Assembly: GCF_041435195.1 (NCBI RefSeq)
Contig: NZ_CP108106.1
Coordinates: 7,329,001-7,393,000, forward strand
Length of the DNA stretch: 64,000 nucleotides
Reading direction: 5' to 3'
From: Streptomyces sp. NBC_00224
GTDB taxonomy: Bacteria; Actinomycetota; Actinomycetes; Streptomycetales; Streptomycetaceae
Under the pieces are notes generated by a model that saw nothing but the letters and a program-made list of their open reading frames with translations, had not been told where the DNA came from and did no database searches. Made by a program: the position numbers and the translations under genes. This document shows, in pieces, positions 1-8,578 of the stretch. Each line of letters opens with the position of its first letter. Position 1 is the stretch's first letter.

Positions 1-1245
1 GGCGGACACCGCCGAGGGGTTGATGGCCGAGGAGGCGGGCCGGGCGTCGGCCCGCTCGCGCAGATGCATCGCGCGCAGCACCACCTCGGTGGCGAAGCGG
101 TGGTCGGGGTCGGTCAGCCGGCGCCCGAAGGCCGCGTCGAGGTTGCGCATGCGGTAGCGGACGGTCTGCGGGTGGATGTGCAGCACCTCGCCGATCTGGG
201 CGGCGGTGCCACGGGTGGCGAGCCACGCCCGTAACGTCTCGATCAGACGCTCCCGGCGGGTCGCCGTATGGCCCTGGAGCGGGGCCAGTTCACGGGCCGC
301 GAGCAGTTCCAGGAGCGCCGGGTCCGACATGAGCAGCAGGGTGACCAGATGGTCCGCACTGTGGACGACGGGCGCCTCGGTGATGATCCCGGACAGCGCG
401 AGGCCGAGCGCCTGGCGGGCCCAGCGCAGCGAGTCGGCCGCCCCGGCCAGGGACACCGTGGGCCCGGCCGCCGCGCGCGCCCCGCCGAGCGCCTGGGCGA
501 GGGCCTCGCGGCGCTCCGCGTCCAGGGCGCCCGGCACCAGCAGATACGGCTGCGGGTCCCCGAGGTCCATCAGTACGTCGCCGTGCAGGGCGGTGCGGGC
601 CGGGTGGGCGCCGGCGCTCAGCGCGACCGGGGTCAGCTCCTCCGGGAGCTGCCAGCCCGCCCGTTCGGCCAGCTCGACGAGGGTGGCCCGGGGCGTGCCG
701 CTGCCGGACGCGATCAGGCGCAGGATCTTTCTTCGCAGCTCGTCCTGGTTGTCCTCGGCCGACGCCCTGGCCTCCAGATAGCCCTCGCTCGCCAGCGCCT
801 CCAACTGGTCCATGTACGCGAACAGGGTGTCCGCGAAGGACAGCATGAAGACCGGGGAGAGGTTGTAGCGCTTGCCCACCTTCTTGGTGTGGCGCAGCGC
901 GACCCGGGCGCCGACACGGAAGGTGCCGCGCAGGGTGTCCAGGCTCCCGCCCCGGGTAGCGGCGAACCGGCCGAACGTACGGATCATCTCGTCCCGCAGC
1001 GGCGAGGCCACCGAGGGCCGCACCACCTGGTCCACGAAGATGGTCAGGCTCTGCTCGATCGCCGAGTGCACGAACCGGCCGTGCGGGCCCGCGAAGACCT
1101 CCGCGAACTCCGGGTACGCACGGATCACCTCGGCCTTGATCTCGTCGAGCAGCGGCGGGAGTTCGGGCCACATGATGGTGGCGAGCTCCCGGGGGATCGG
1201 TCCCAGCTGCTCCGAGGAGGCCGATGCGTGGAGGGCGTTCGGCAT
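1..1245 (-). CDS. PucR-type helix-turn-helix transcriptional regulator (3' end outside window)
   Basis: Reading leftwards from ATG at 1245, the frame stays open to base 1, giving 415 codons with no stop, so the C-terminus is cut by the window edge. The end visible here carries the PucR/CdaR-type HTH: a region reading IGEVLHIHPQTVRYRMRNLD is the typical recognition helix of this family, about 60 residues from the edge. The N-terminal 150 residues are mostly helical and resemble the putative sensor part seen in many Streptomyces members. The gene is divergent from the mce operon across a 724-base gap, so control of that operon is plausible but inferred. The ligand is unknown. The family call is firm; the target is not. 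Confidence 0.85.
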   Translation of the reverse strand, partial: MPNALHASASSEQLGPIPRELATIMWPELPPLLDEIKAEVIRAYPEFAEVFAGPHGRFVHSAIEQSLTIFVDQVVRPSVASPLRDEMIRTFGRFAATRGGSLDTLRGTFRVGARVALRHTKKVGKRYNLSPVFMLSFADTLFAYMDQLEALASEGYLEARASAEDNQDELRRKILRLIASGSGTPRATLVELAERAGWQLPEELTPVALSAGAHPARTALHGDVLMDLGDPQPYLLVPGALDAERREALAQALGGARAAAGPTVSLAGAADSLRWARQALGLALSGIITEAPVVHSADHLVTLLLMSDPALLELLAARELAPLQGHTATRRERLIETLRAWLATRGTAAQIGEVLHIHPQTVRYRMRNLDAAFGRRLTDPDHRFATEVVLRAMHLRERADARPASSAINPSAVSA

Positions 1246-1568
1246 GCGCGGTCCCTTTCACTGGCCGGGACGTACGGCTCGACGTTTCGGCTCGGGTGGG
1301 CGACGCACCGTGGGCCTGCTGCTGGGCCGACGTCAACTCACAACATCTGCAACATAGACCAGCCCGCGCCCGAAGGCACCAGTGCGTGCGGAGGAAATGT
1401 GTGCCCCGTGACGGGTTCTCGTTGCGGCCGGACACAAAGATGCTCGCCCCGGCACGGAAGAGGCAATGGCATTGCGTGAACGCGAGGGAAAACGTTGACC
1501 TGTGTACGAATTTTCGGGGTGCGGTCGGCCAACACGCAATAACATGCGTGCGCGTGGCGGCCGTGCGG

Positions 1569-1592
1569 CCGACGGCCGGATTCGGCCGTCGG
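1569..1592. repeat. Perfect inverted repeat, 10-bp arms with 4-base loop
   Basis: CCGACGGCCG is followed by GATT and its exact complement CGGCCGTCGG. No T-run follows on either strand, so it is not a classic intrinsic terminator of either flanking gene, which both point away. It may be an operator, the end of an unseen short transcript, or a GC-rich chance hairpin. Confidence 0.5.
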
Positions 1593-1825
1593 GTATTGCA
1601 CGGCCCGATTCCGCGCGCGTAGCGTCCTCGGTGCCCCGGGGTCGACGGCTCTCGCCGCCCCTCACGGCGGGCCGCCGCCCGCACCCCGGCGGCGCGGCCC
1701 ACGCCCCAGGGCTGCGGATCCCGGCGGGGCCCCGCGATCCGTCCCCCCGGACCGCGGGGCCCCGCTCCCGCGTGCACCGGGATCTGTGCCGCCGTTGATA
1801 AGGCGAGCGCCCGGAATTGTGGCGC

Positions 1826-1844
1826 CGGTGACAAATAATCACCG
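1826..1844. promoter_or_regulatory. Candidate operator upstream of the mce operon
   Basis: CGGTGA, then CAAATAA, then TCACCG form a perfect dyad with an AT-rich centre. It lies about 38 bases upstream of the candidate -35 of the mce operon and in the gap shared with the divergent PucR-type gene. The dyad is seen directly; binding by PucR is inference. Confidence 0.45.
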
Positions 1845-1881
1845 ACGGGCGAGGAGATCGGAGATTCGCGCGGAAGCGGTA

Positions 1882-1911
1882 TTGCGGCACTGGGTTACCC
1901 GTACATAACGT
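1882..1911 (+). promoter_or_regulatory. Candidate promoter of the mce operon
   Basis: TTGCGG at 1882-1887 and TAACGT at 1906-1911 are separated by 18 bases, a fair match to the Streptomyces HrdB-type pattern. The predicted start of transcription near 1918 leaves a leader of about 50 bases, with AGGAG in front of the ATG at 1970. The -35 match is only moderate. Confidence 0.35.
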
Positions 1912-1969
1912 CACGGCGACATCGGCCGTTCCCGGCGCCCGTAGAACCGCTATTCACAGGAGCAGAGCC

Positions 1970-3454
1970 ATGGGCGGTGCATTCGACCGGCGTGGTGCCG
2001 CTATCGCCGCCGCGCTCGGCGTGATCGCGCTTCTCCTCGGCCTTGTTCCGGCATCGGGGACAATTGCGCGGGACCGCGAGACGGGCGTTCAGGCCATTTA
2101 CGCCTGCGAGTCGGGCTCGGTGCGCCGGGCCGTCACCATCGGCTTCACCGGCGTCTATCCGCGGGGCGGCCGTCCCGGACAGCCGCTGCGGGCCGAGCGG
2201 TTCACCGTACGCCCCGAGCTGCCCCCCGACGCGGCCACCGCGCTCCTGCCCCCGGGCACCACACAGGTCTCCGGCACCGCCCGCCTCGCGGTCGAGGTCG
2301 CCCAGAACGGCACCTCGGCCCGCGCCGACTGGGCGGGGCTCACCGCGCCCGCTGCGAGCGGCCTGCGGCCGGTGTTCACGGGGGAGGTCGCGGCGATCAC
2401 GGTGGGGGCACCGGGGGAAGTGACGCTCATGGCGGGGGAGTTGACGTTGATGCTTCAGGCGACACCGGCACCGGATTCCCCATCGGGATCGGATTCCCCG
2501 TCGGGACTGGCTTCGGCTCCGGTACCGGGAACCTCGCAGTCGCCCAGCCCGTCGGGCATGCCCCAACATCCAACCCCCACAGCCCCGTTGGAGCTGCACT
2601 GCCTTCCTGTAGCAGCCCCTGGCCCGCTCCTCGCCGCCTGGACGGTGACCGGGCCCTCGGCCCCGAGCACTGCCCCCGCCTCCCCGGTCCCGTCCACGAG
2701 CGCGGACACCCAGACGCCCAAGCCCGCGATCCAGGTCGGCCCCGGCCCGCTCGCCACCGCGCCCGTCTGCCCGGCGGACCCGCCCGCCGGGGAGCTCAAC
2801 CCGAGCAGGCTGCCGAAGCCCCCGCCGGGGGCGGTCGAGGGCAGTCTGGGCGCCTCGCTCTGTGTGGTCGCCGTCGGCTACACCACCGTCCACAAGCTCG
2901 GCAGCGCGATGATCATCAACGATCCGCACGGCAGCCCCGGCCCGATGCACCTCAACCTCGGCAAGCGCACGGTCAGCGCCCCCGGCTACGACGAGTCGGA
3001 CTCGGTCGGACTGCTGCACTTCCCCGACGCCCGGTCCACGTTCCTCGTCTTTGGCTTCCAGCCCACCAGTGCCGAGGTCAGCTTCGAGCCGGAGCCGGTC
3101 ACCGTCGTCAACATCCGGCGCGGCGAGACGTTCACCACCGCCATCGCCTACCGGCAGTACCTGCGCGTCCACGACGTGAGCGTCAACGGAGTGCCGCTGG
3201 ACGTGGGGCCGCGCTGCCGCACCGCCCGGCCGTTCGACACCGTGCTGAGCGGTGCGTACAACTTCCTGACCGGCGGGGTCCTCGACGGGGAGATCACCAT
3301 CCCGCCGTTCGTCGGCTGCGGCGGCCGGGGCGAGGACCTGTCGCCGCTGTTCACCGCCGCCCTCTCCGGCCCGGGCAACGCCGTCCGGATCCGGCAGGGG
3401 CAGCTCGCGGGCGCCGGCAGCGCCCCGCCCGTCCCCGAACTGCCCCAGCGCTGA
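1970..3454 (+). CDS. Secreted protein, first gene of mce operon, DUF6801-like architecture
   Basis: This 494-residue protein starts at an ATG preceded by AGGAG and has an N-terminal hydrophobic segment (about residues 9-28) that looks like a signal sequence. The first domain (to about residue 165) begins with a Tyr-x-Cys motif near residue 42, and a second Cys (LHCLP, near 211) precedes a Pro/Ser/Thr-rich linker; both features parallel the DUF6801-like proteins at 17942-22905. The C-terminal module (about 288-485) aligns by eye with that of the protein at 17942-19273: a GFxPxxAxxxF stretch, a conserved Cys-Arg or Cys-Lys, and a GCGG/GCGA-to-SGPGN ending. Only 14 bases separate it from the ATPase gene, so it is co-transcribed with mce. 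Its function is unknown; an extracytoplasmic partner of the Mce importer is my inference. Confidence 0.85.
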   Translation: MGGAFDRRGAAIAAALGVIALLLGLVPASGTIARDRETGVQAIYACESGSVRRAVTIGFTGVYPRGGRPGQPLRAERFTVRPELPPDAATALLPPGTTQVSGTARLAVEVAQNGTSARADWAGLTAPAASGLRPVFTGEVAAITVGAPGEVTLMAGELTLMLQATPAPDSPSGSDSPSGLASAPVPGTSQSPSPSGMPQHPTPTAPLELHCLPVAAPGPLLAAWTVTGPSAPSTAPASPVPSTSADTQTPKPAIQVGPGPLATAPVCPADPPAGELNPSRLPKPPPGAVEGSLGASLCVVAVGYTTVHKLGSAMIINDPHGSPGPMHLNLGKRTVSAPGYDESDSVGLLHFPDARSTFLVFGFQPTSAEVSFEPEPVTVVNIRRGETFTTAIAYRQYLRVHDVSVNGVPLDVGPRCRTARPFDTVLSGAYNFLTGGVLDGEITIPPFVGCGGRGEDLSPLFTAALSGPGNAVRIRQGQLAGAGSAPPVPELPQR

Positions 3455-3468
3455 GGAGCCGCCTAGCC

Positions 3469-4524
3469 ATGGGAATCGACGTGGTCGTCGAGGGGCTGAC
3501 CAAGGCCTTCGGACGGCAGACCATCTGGCAGGACGTCACGCTCACCCTGCCCGCGGGCGAGATCAGCGTGATGCTCGGCCCCTCCGGCACCGGCAAGACC
3601 GTGTTCCTGAAAGCGATCGTCGGACTGCTCAGGCCGGACCGGGGCCGGGTCCTCGTCGACGGCGTCGACATGGCCAACAGCCGTGAGAAGGACATCTACG
3701 AGGCCCGCAAGCTCTTCGGGCTGCTCTTCCAGGACGGGGCGCTCTTCGGCTCGATGAGCCTCTTCGACAACATCGCCTTCCCGCTGCGCGAGCACACCAG
3801 GAAGAAGGAGTCGGAGATCCGCCGGATCGTCATGGAGCGCATGGACGTGGTGGGCCTGGCCGGAGCCGAGCGGAAGCTGCCCGGTGAGATCTCCGGCGGG
3901 ATGCGCAAACGGGCCGGTCTCGCGCGGGCGCTCGTCCTCGACCCGCAGATCATCCTCTGCGACGAGCCGGACTCCGGCCTCGATCCGGTACGCACCTCGT
4001 ACCTCTCCCAGCTGCTCATCGACATCAACACCCAGCTCGACGCGACCATGCTGATCGTCACCCACAACATCGACATCGCGACCACCGTCCCGGACAACAT
4101 GGGGATGCTGTTCTGCCGCGAGCTGGTCGCCTTCGGGCCCCGCGAGGTGCTGCTGACCAGCGAGGAGCCGGTCGTCGAGCAGTTCCTCACCGGGCGCAGG
4201 GCCGGGCCCATCGGCATGTCGGAGGAGAAGGACCGGGCGACCATCGCCGAGGAGGCCTCGCACGGCCTGGTCGTCGGCCCGCCCGTCCTGCGCACCCTGG
4301 CACCGCAGCTGGGACCCACCCCCGGCCTGCCGGTCCGCCGGGCCGTCCAGCGCCGCCGCGCCCGGGTGCGCGCGCTGCTCGACGAGCTTCCGCCCGCCGC
4401 CCGCGCGGCCGTCGAGGCGGATCTGCGGGACGCGCCGCAGCCCGCGGCGCCGGGCGGCGTCGACGGCGCCACGCTCGTACGGACAAGGCCCCTGCACACC
4501 TACGAGGGCGGGGGCCCGGCATGA
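3469..4524 (+). CDS. Mce/Mla-type ABC transporter ATPase (MceG-like)
   Basis: This 351-residue ATPase should power lipid transport through the YrbE permeases and MCE proteins. Walker A is GPSGTGKT near residue 37, the signature is ISGGMRKRAG near 143, and Walker B is IILCDEPDSGLD near 161, followed by the switch His in VTHN. The SGGMRKR form of the signature is typical of MlaF/MceG proteins. After about residue 250 there is a proline- and arginine-rich tail of about 100 residues not needed for the ATPase fold; mycobacterial MceG also has a C-terminal extension. GAGGAG lies in front of the ATG. The last bases overlap the next start codon (ATGA), so translation is coupled. In mycobacteria the ATPase is encoded away from the mce operons; here it is inside. 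Confidence 0.95.
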   Translation: MGIDVVVEGLTKAFGRQTIWQDVTLTLPAGEISVMLGPSGTGKTVFLKAIVGLLRPDRGRVLVDGVDMANSREKDIYEARKLFGLLFQDGALFGSMSLFDNIAFPLREHTRKKESEIRRIVMERMDVVGLAGAERKLPGEISGGMRKRAGLARALVLDPQIILCDEPDSGLDPVRTSYLSQLLIDINTQLDATMLIVTHNIDIATTVPDNMGMLFCRELVAFGPREVLLTSEEPVVEQFLTGRRAGPIGMSEEKDRATIAEEASHGLVVGPPVLRTLAPQLGPTPGLPVRRAVQRRRARVRALLDELPPAARAAVEADLRDAPQPAAPGGVDGATLVRTRPLHTYEGGGPA

Positions 4525-5351
4525 GCGCGCCTTCCGAGCCGGGGGCCAAGGGGGCCGTCGAGGCGCCGGTGCCACGGCCGCCGCTGCGCGTCCTCACCCC
4601 CCTGCGCGAGACCGGCAGGCTCTTCGCGCTGGGGTGGACCGTCGTACGGCTGACGTTCCGGCGGCCGTTCCAGGCGCGGGAGTTCATCGAGCAGTTCTGG
4701 TTCATCGCCAGTGTCACCATCCTGCCCGCGATGCTGGTGACGATCCCGTTCGGCGCGGTCATCGCCCTCCAAGTGGGCTCCCTCATCCAGCAGTTCGGCG
4801 CCCAGTCCTTCACCGGCGGCGCGAGCGTGCTCGTCCTCGTCCAGCAGGCCAGCCCGCTCATCGTGTCGCTGCTGATCTCCGGGGTGGCGGGCTCGGCGAT
4901 CTGCGCGGACCTCGGTGCGCGGACGATCCGCGAGGAGCTGGAGGCCATGGAGGTCATGGGCGTCTCGCCGGTGCAGCGGCTCGTCGTGCCCAGGGTCCTC
5001 GCGGTCATGTCGGTCGGGCTGCTGCTCAACGGCCTGGTGTCGGTGGTGGGGACGCTCGGCGGCTACTTCTTCGCCGTGATCGTGCAGCACGGCACCCCCG
5101 GCGCGTACCTCGCCAGTTTCTCCGCCCTCGCCCAGCTCTCCGACCTGCTGATCGGCGAACTCAAGGCGGTGCTCTTCGGGTTCATCGCCGGAGTGGTCGC
5201 CGCCTACCGGGGCCTGCACCCCAAGGGCGGGCCGAAGGGCGTGGGGGACGCGGTGAACCAGTCCGTCGTCTTCACCTTCCTGATCCTGTTCTTCGTCAAC
5301 ATGGTGCTGACGGCCCTGTACCTCCAGCTGGTCCCGGCGAAGGGGCTCTGA
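4521..5351 (+). CDS. yrbE1A: MlaE/YrbE-family ABC permease A
   Basis: This 276-residue integral membrane protein belongs to the MlaE family, with the typical segments EFIEQFWFIASVTILPAML, the substrate-path helices, and the conserved REELEAMEVMGVSPVQRLVVPR motif that couples to the ATPase. About five to six hydrophobic helices are visible. It overlaps the ATPase stop by 4 bases and ends 1 base before the second permease. YrbEA and YrbEB form a heterodimer in the cytoplasmic membrane, on which the six MCE proteins sit. Confidence 0.93.
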   Translation: MSAPSEPGAKGAVEAPVPRPPLRVLTPLRETGRLFALGWTVVRLTFRRPFQAREFIEQFWFIASVTILPAMLVTIPFGAVIALQVGSLIQQFGAQSFTGGASVLVLVQQASPLIVSLLISGVAGSAICADLGARTIREELEAMEVMGVSPVQRLVVPRVLAVMSVGLLLNGLVSVVGTLGGYFFAVIVQHGTPGAYLASFSALAQLSDLLIGELKAVLFGFIAGVVAAYRGLHPKGGPKGVGDAVNQSVVFTFLILFFVNMVLTALYLQLVPAKGL

Positions 5352-5352
5352 C

Positions 5353-6234
5353 ATGGCGCTCCTGGACCGGGCCCGCGGCCGCACCCGTACCGACACCGGA
5401 GCCGGAGCCGGAGCCGGAGCACGCGAGCCGAGCCGGCTGTTCGCCTGGCTGGACCGCCCCGGCGACGAGCTCCTGTTCTACCTCCGCGCCCTCCTCTGGA
5501 TCCCGCGCGCGGTCCGCCGTTACCCCAAGGAGGTCCAGCGCATCTTCGCCGAGGTCTCCTTCGGCACCGGCGGGCTGAGCGTCATCGGCGGCACGGTCGG
5601 CGTGATGATCGGCATCACCGTCTTCACCGGAACCGTCGTCGGCCTCCAGGGGTACGCGGCGCTCAGCCAGATCGGCACCGACGCCTTCACCGGCTTCGTC
5701 TCCGCGTACTTCAACACCCGCGAGATCGCCCCGCTGGTAGCCGCGCTCTCCCTCTCCACCACGGTGGGCGCGGGCTTCACCGCCCAGCTCGGCGCGATGC
5801 GCATCAATGAGGAGATCGACGCGCTGGAGAGCATGGGGGTGCGCTCGATGCCGTACCTCGTCTCGACGCGGATCGTGGCGGGCGCGGTGGCGATCGTCCC
5901 GCTGTACGGGATCGGGCTGCTCGGGTCGTTCCTGGCGTCCCGGATGGTCACGGTCCTCTTCAACAACCAGTCCACCGGCACCTACGACCACTACTTCCAC
6001 CTCTTCCTCGCCCCGACCGACGTGCTGCTCTCCTTCCTCAAGGTGCTGGTCTTCAGCGTCCTGGTGATCATGGCGCACTGCTATTACGGCTACCGCGCCA
6101 CCGGCGGACCGGCGGGCGTCGGCGTGGCCGTGGGCCGGTCGGTGCGGACCGCGATCGTGCTGATCAGCGTCACGGACTTCTTCCTCAGCCTGGCGCTGTG
6201 GGGCGCCACGACCACGGTGAAGGTGGCGGGATGA
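5353..6234 (+). CDS. yrbE1B: MlaE/YrbE-family ABC permease B
   Basis: This is the second permease, 293 residues, paralogous to its neighbour. It keeps the coupling helix INEEIDALESMGVRSMPYLV and the polar GTVVGLQGYAALSQIGTDAF stretch. The N-terminal 20 residues are Gly/Ala-rich from a small GGAGCC repeat in the DNA (about 5397-5420), a likely length-variable spot. It ends in an ATGA overlap with the first MCE gene. Confidence 0.93.
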   Translation: MALLDRARGRTRTDTGAGAGAGAREPSRLFAWLDRPGDELLFYLRALLWIPRAVRRYPKEVQRIFAEVSFGTGGLSVIGGTVGVMIGITVFTGTVVGLQGYAALSQIGTDAFTGFVSAYFNTREIAPLVAALSLSTTVGAGFTAQLGAMRINEEIDALESMGVRSMPYLVSTRIVAGAVAIVPLYGIGLLGSFLASRMVTVLFNNQSTGTYDHYFHLFLAPTDVLLSFLKVLVFSVLVIMAHCYYGYRATGGPAGVGVAVGRSVRTAIVLISVTDFFLSLALWGATTTVKVAG

Positions 6235-7547
6235 GCGCGCCCGTGCGGGAGAGGCCTTTCGGCACCCGGGCGAAGGAGCGCCCGGTGGACACCGTGCTCG
6301 CCCGCCGCCGCAGACTGGCCGGGCTGGTGTACCTGCTCCTGCCGATCCCCCTGATCTGGCTGTCGCTCGCCTTCTACCACCACGACTTCGAGGACACCGC
6401 CCGGGTGGTCGTGGAGGCCGGATCGGTCGGCAACGAGATGCGCCCGCAGGCCGATGTGAAGCTGCGGGGCGTGGTGATCGGGCGCGTCGAGAAGATCGAC
6501 ACGGACGGCAGGACCGCCCGGCTCACCCTCGCCATGAGGCCGGGGCAGCTGCGCCGGGTGCCCTCGGACGTATCGGCCCAGTTGCTGCCCACCACGCTCT
6601 TCGGCCAGCGGTACGTGGCGCTCGTGCCGCCCGCGCGGCCCTCCGCGCGACCGCTGGCGCCCGGCAGCGTCATCCCGAAGGACCGCAGCCGCAAAGCCGT
6701 CGAGCTGGAGACGGCGCTCAACCACCTGCTGCCGCTGCTGACCGCCGTACAGCCGCAGAAGCTGTCCGCGACGCTCACGGCCGTCTCGGACGCACTGCGC
6801 GGACGCGGCGACAAGATCGGTGCGTCACTGGCCCAACTCGACGCGTATCTGGGGAAGTTCAACCCTCAGCTGCCCGTCCTCAACCGGGACATCAAGGAGT
6901 TCGTGCGGGTGAGCGAGGGGTACGCGCAGGCGGCGCCGGATATCGTCGACGCGCTCTACGACGCGACCACCACCAGCGCCACGCTCGCCGCCGAGCAGCA
7001 CCGACTGGCGGCGGTGTACGCGTCGGTGACCACCTCGTCGCGGGACCTCACCACCTGGATCCGGCAGAACCGGGCCAACCTCATCCGGGTCACGGCCACG
7101 AGCCGCCCCTCCCTCCAGATCTTCGGCCGGTACGCCCCCGCCTTCCCCTGCACCCTGAAGACCCTTGCCGACTTCGTCCCCGCGATGGACCGCGCCCTCG
7201 GCAAGGGCACCGACGAGCCGGGGCTGCACGTCGACGTGACGGTGGTCCGGGACCGGGGTGCCTACCGGCCGGGCCATGACGCGCCGAGCTACACCGCCAC
7301 CGGCGGCCCGGCCTGCCACCCGGTCCCCTACGGCGGCCCCACGGCATCGGGCCGGGACCCGGCGAACGCTTCCCCGGCGCTCGCCACGGTCGGCGGCGGG
7401 CTCGGCGTGGCCAACTCCCCGCAGGAGAACACCCTGGTGAACGAGGTGCTCGCGGCCGGGGACAGGCGGACGCCCGACGCGCTGCCCGACTGGTCGAGCG
7501 TGTTCGCCGGGCCGGTGCTGCGGGGAGCGGAGGTGAGGCTGAAGTGA
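6231..7547 (+). CDS. mceA: MCE-family protein A
   Basis: I start this at ATG 6231, inside the upstream stop, giving 438 residues. A longer frame exists upstream, but it would overlap the permease needlessly. One membrane helix (about 28-46) is followed by the MCE domain (about 55-130; VKLRGVVIGRVEKI is the typical strand pair), then a long helical region predicted to form part of the hydrophobic tunnel. In Mce1 and Mce4 of mycobacteria the A-F proteins make a heterohexameric tube across the periplasm. The C-terminal third is Pro/Gly-rich and probably loops out. Confidence 0.93.
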   Translation: MSAPVRERPFGTRAKERPVDTVLARRRRLAGLVYLLLPIPLIWLSLAFYHHDFEDTARVVVEAGSVGNEMRPQADVKLRGVVIGRVEKIDTDGRTARLTLAMRPGQLRRVPSDVSAQLLPTTLFGQRYVALVPPARPSARPLAPGSVIPKDRSRKAVELETALNHLLPLLTAVQPQKLSATLTAVSDALRGRGDKIGASLAQLDAYLGKFNPQLPVLNRDIKEFVRVSEGYAQAAPDIVDALYDATTTSATLAAEQHRLAAVYASVTTSSRDLTTWIRQNRANLIRVTATSRPSLQIFGRYAPAFPCTLKTLADFVPAMDRALGKGTDEPGLHVDVTVVRDRGAYRPGHDAPSYTATGGPACHPVPYGGPTASGRDPANASPALATVGGGLGVANSPQENTLVNEVLAAGDRRTPDALPDWSSVFAGPVLRGAEVRLK

Positions 7548-8578
7548 ACCGGGCCCCACTCACCGGACCGCTCGTCAAGTCGGCGGTCTTCGTCCTGGTC
7601 ACCGTGCTGGCCACCACCGTGCTCGCGCTGAGCATCAGCAACACGGGCCTGGGCGACAAGGACACGTACAAGGCGTGGTTCACCGACGCCACCGGGCTCA
7701 CCGAGGGCGACTCGATACGGATCGCGGGCGTCAAGGTCGGCCAGGTCGAGTCGGTCGGCATCGTCCAACGCCGGTACGCGGAGGTGAAGTTCTCCGTGAA
7801 GCGGGGCAGGGCGCTGCCCGCCTCCAGCACCGCCTCGATCAAATACCTCAACATGGTCGGCCAGCGCTATGTCGCCCTGGAGCGCGGCACCGGCCCGCTC
7901 GGGCAGCCGCCGCTGCGGCCGGGCGGGACGATTCCGCTGCGCCGCACCTCGCCCGCGCTCGACCTCACCCAGCTGTTCAACGGCTTCCAGCCGCTCTTCC
8001 AGGGGCTCTCCCCGGCCGAGACCAACAAGCTGGCCGGCTCTGTCGTCCAGGTCCTCCAGGGCGAGGGCCCCACCGTGGAGAGCCTGGTCACCGCCATCGG
8101 GTCGGTCACCAGCACGCTCGCCGCCAAGGACACGGTGATCGGGTCGGTCGTCGACAACCTCAACACCGTGCTGCGGACGGTCAACACCCGCGAGACCCGG
8201 CTGACCGGCCTCATCGACACCCTCGACGAGCTGGTGGCGGGCCTCTCCGGCGACCGCAAGCCCATCGGGCAGGCGATCAGCTCCCTCGCCGCGCTGACCA
8301 CCAGCACCGCGGGACTGCTCGACGAGGGCCGGGCGCCGCTGCGGAGCAGCATCGACCAGCTGGGCCGGGTCTCCGCCAACCTCGCGGACAACGGGCCGCT
8401 GCTCGAACAGTTCCTGCGGCGCACCCCCGCCAAGATGCGGGCCGTCACCCGCCTTTCCTCGTACGGGAGTTGGCTCAATCTGTATCTCTGCGAGGCCAGG
8501 GTCACCGGGGTCGCCACCGACGACGGCAGCCCGCCCCCCACCGGCATCGCGATCAAGGACCAGAGGTGCCGCCGATGA
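7544..8578 (+). CDS. mceB: MCE-family protein B
   Basis: This protein has 344 residues from a GTG that overlaps the previous stop (GTGA). A membrane anchor (about 12-30) is followed by the MCE domain, recognisable from DATGLTEGDSIRIAGVKVGQV, then a long alpha-helical stretch with heptad-like repeats. The end carries LSSYGSWLNLYLCEARV, the conserved cysteine-containing C-terminal motif of the MceB/C group. It is the second subunit in A-F order. Confidence 0.93.
   Translation: MNRAPLTGPLVKSAVFVLVTVLATTVLALSISNTGLGDKDTYKAWFTDATGLTEGDSIRIAGVKVGQVESVGIVQRRYAEVKFSVKRGRALPASSTASIKYLNMVGQRYVALERGTGPLGQPPLRPGGTIPLRRTSPALDLTQLFNGFQPLFQGLSPAETNKLAGSVVQVLQGEGPTVESLVTAIGSVTSTLAAKDTVIGSVVDNLNTVLRTVNTRETRLTGLIDTLDELVAGLSGDRKPIGQAISSLAALTTSTAGLLDEGRAPLRSSIDQLGRVSANLADNGPLLEQFLRRTPAKMRAVTRLSSYGSWLNLYLCEARVTGVATDDGSPPPTGIAIKDQRCRR

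Larger units (their letters stand above)
1246..1969. other. Long divergent intergenic region between PucR gene and mce operon
   Basis: No convincing gene was found in these 724 bases. Open frames here are antisense or shadow frames without family features. The region holds a perfect 10-bp hairpin (1569-1592), a 19-base dyad (1826-1844) and a plausible promoter (1882-1911), all entered separately. Local AT-rich patches at 1440-1520 and 1800-1960 suggest promoters rather than coding sequence. Confidence 0.6.

Noticed and set aside
1494..1499. TTGACC in the mce upstream region as a fourth shared promoter
   Set aside because: No TANNNT lies 16-19 bases downstream, unlike the three DUF6801-like genes, so it is probably chance.
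290..1834. Long minus-strand frame over the PucR gene and the intergenic region
   Set aside because: It runs in another frame through the PucR-type gene and reads as low-complexity Arg/Gly/Pro sequence. The frame with the HTH motif is the real one.
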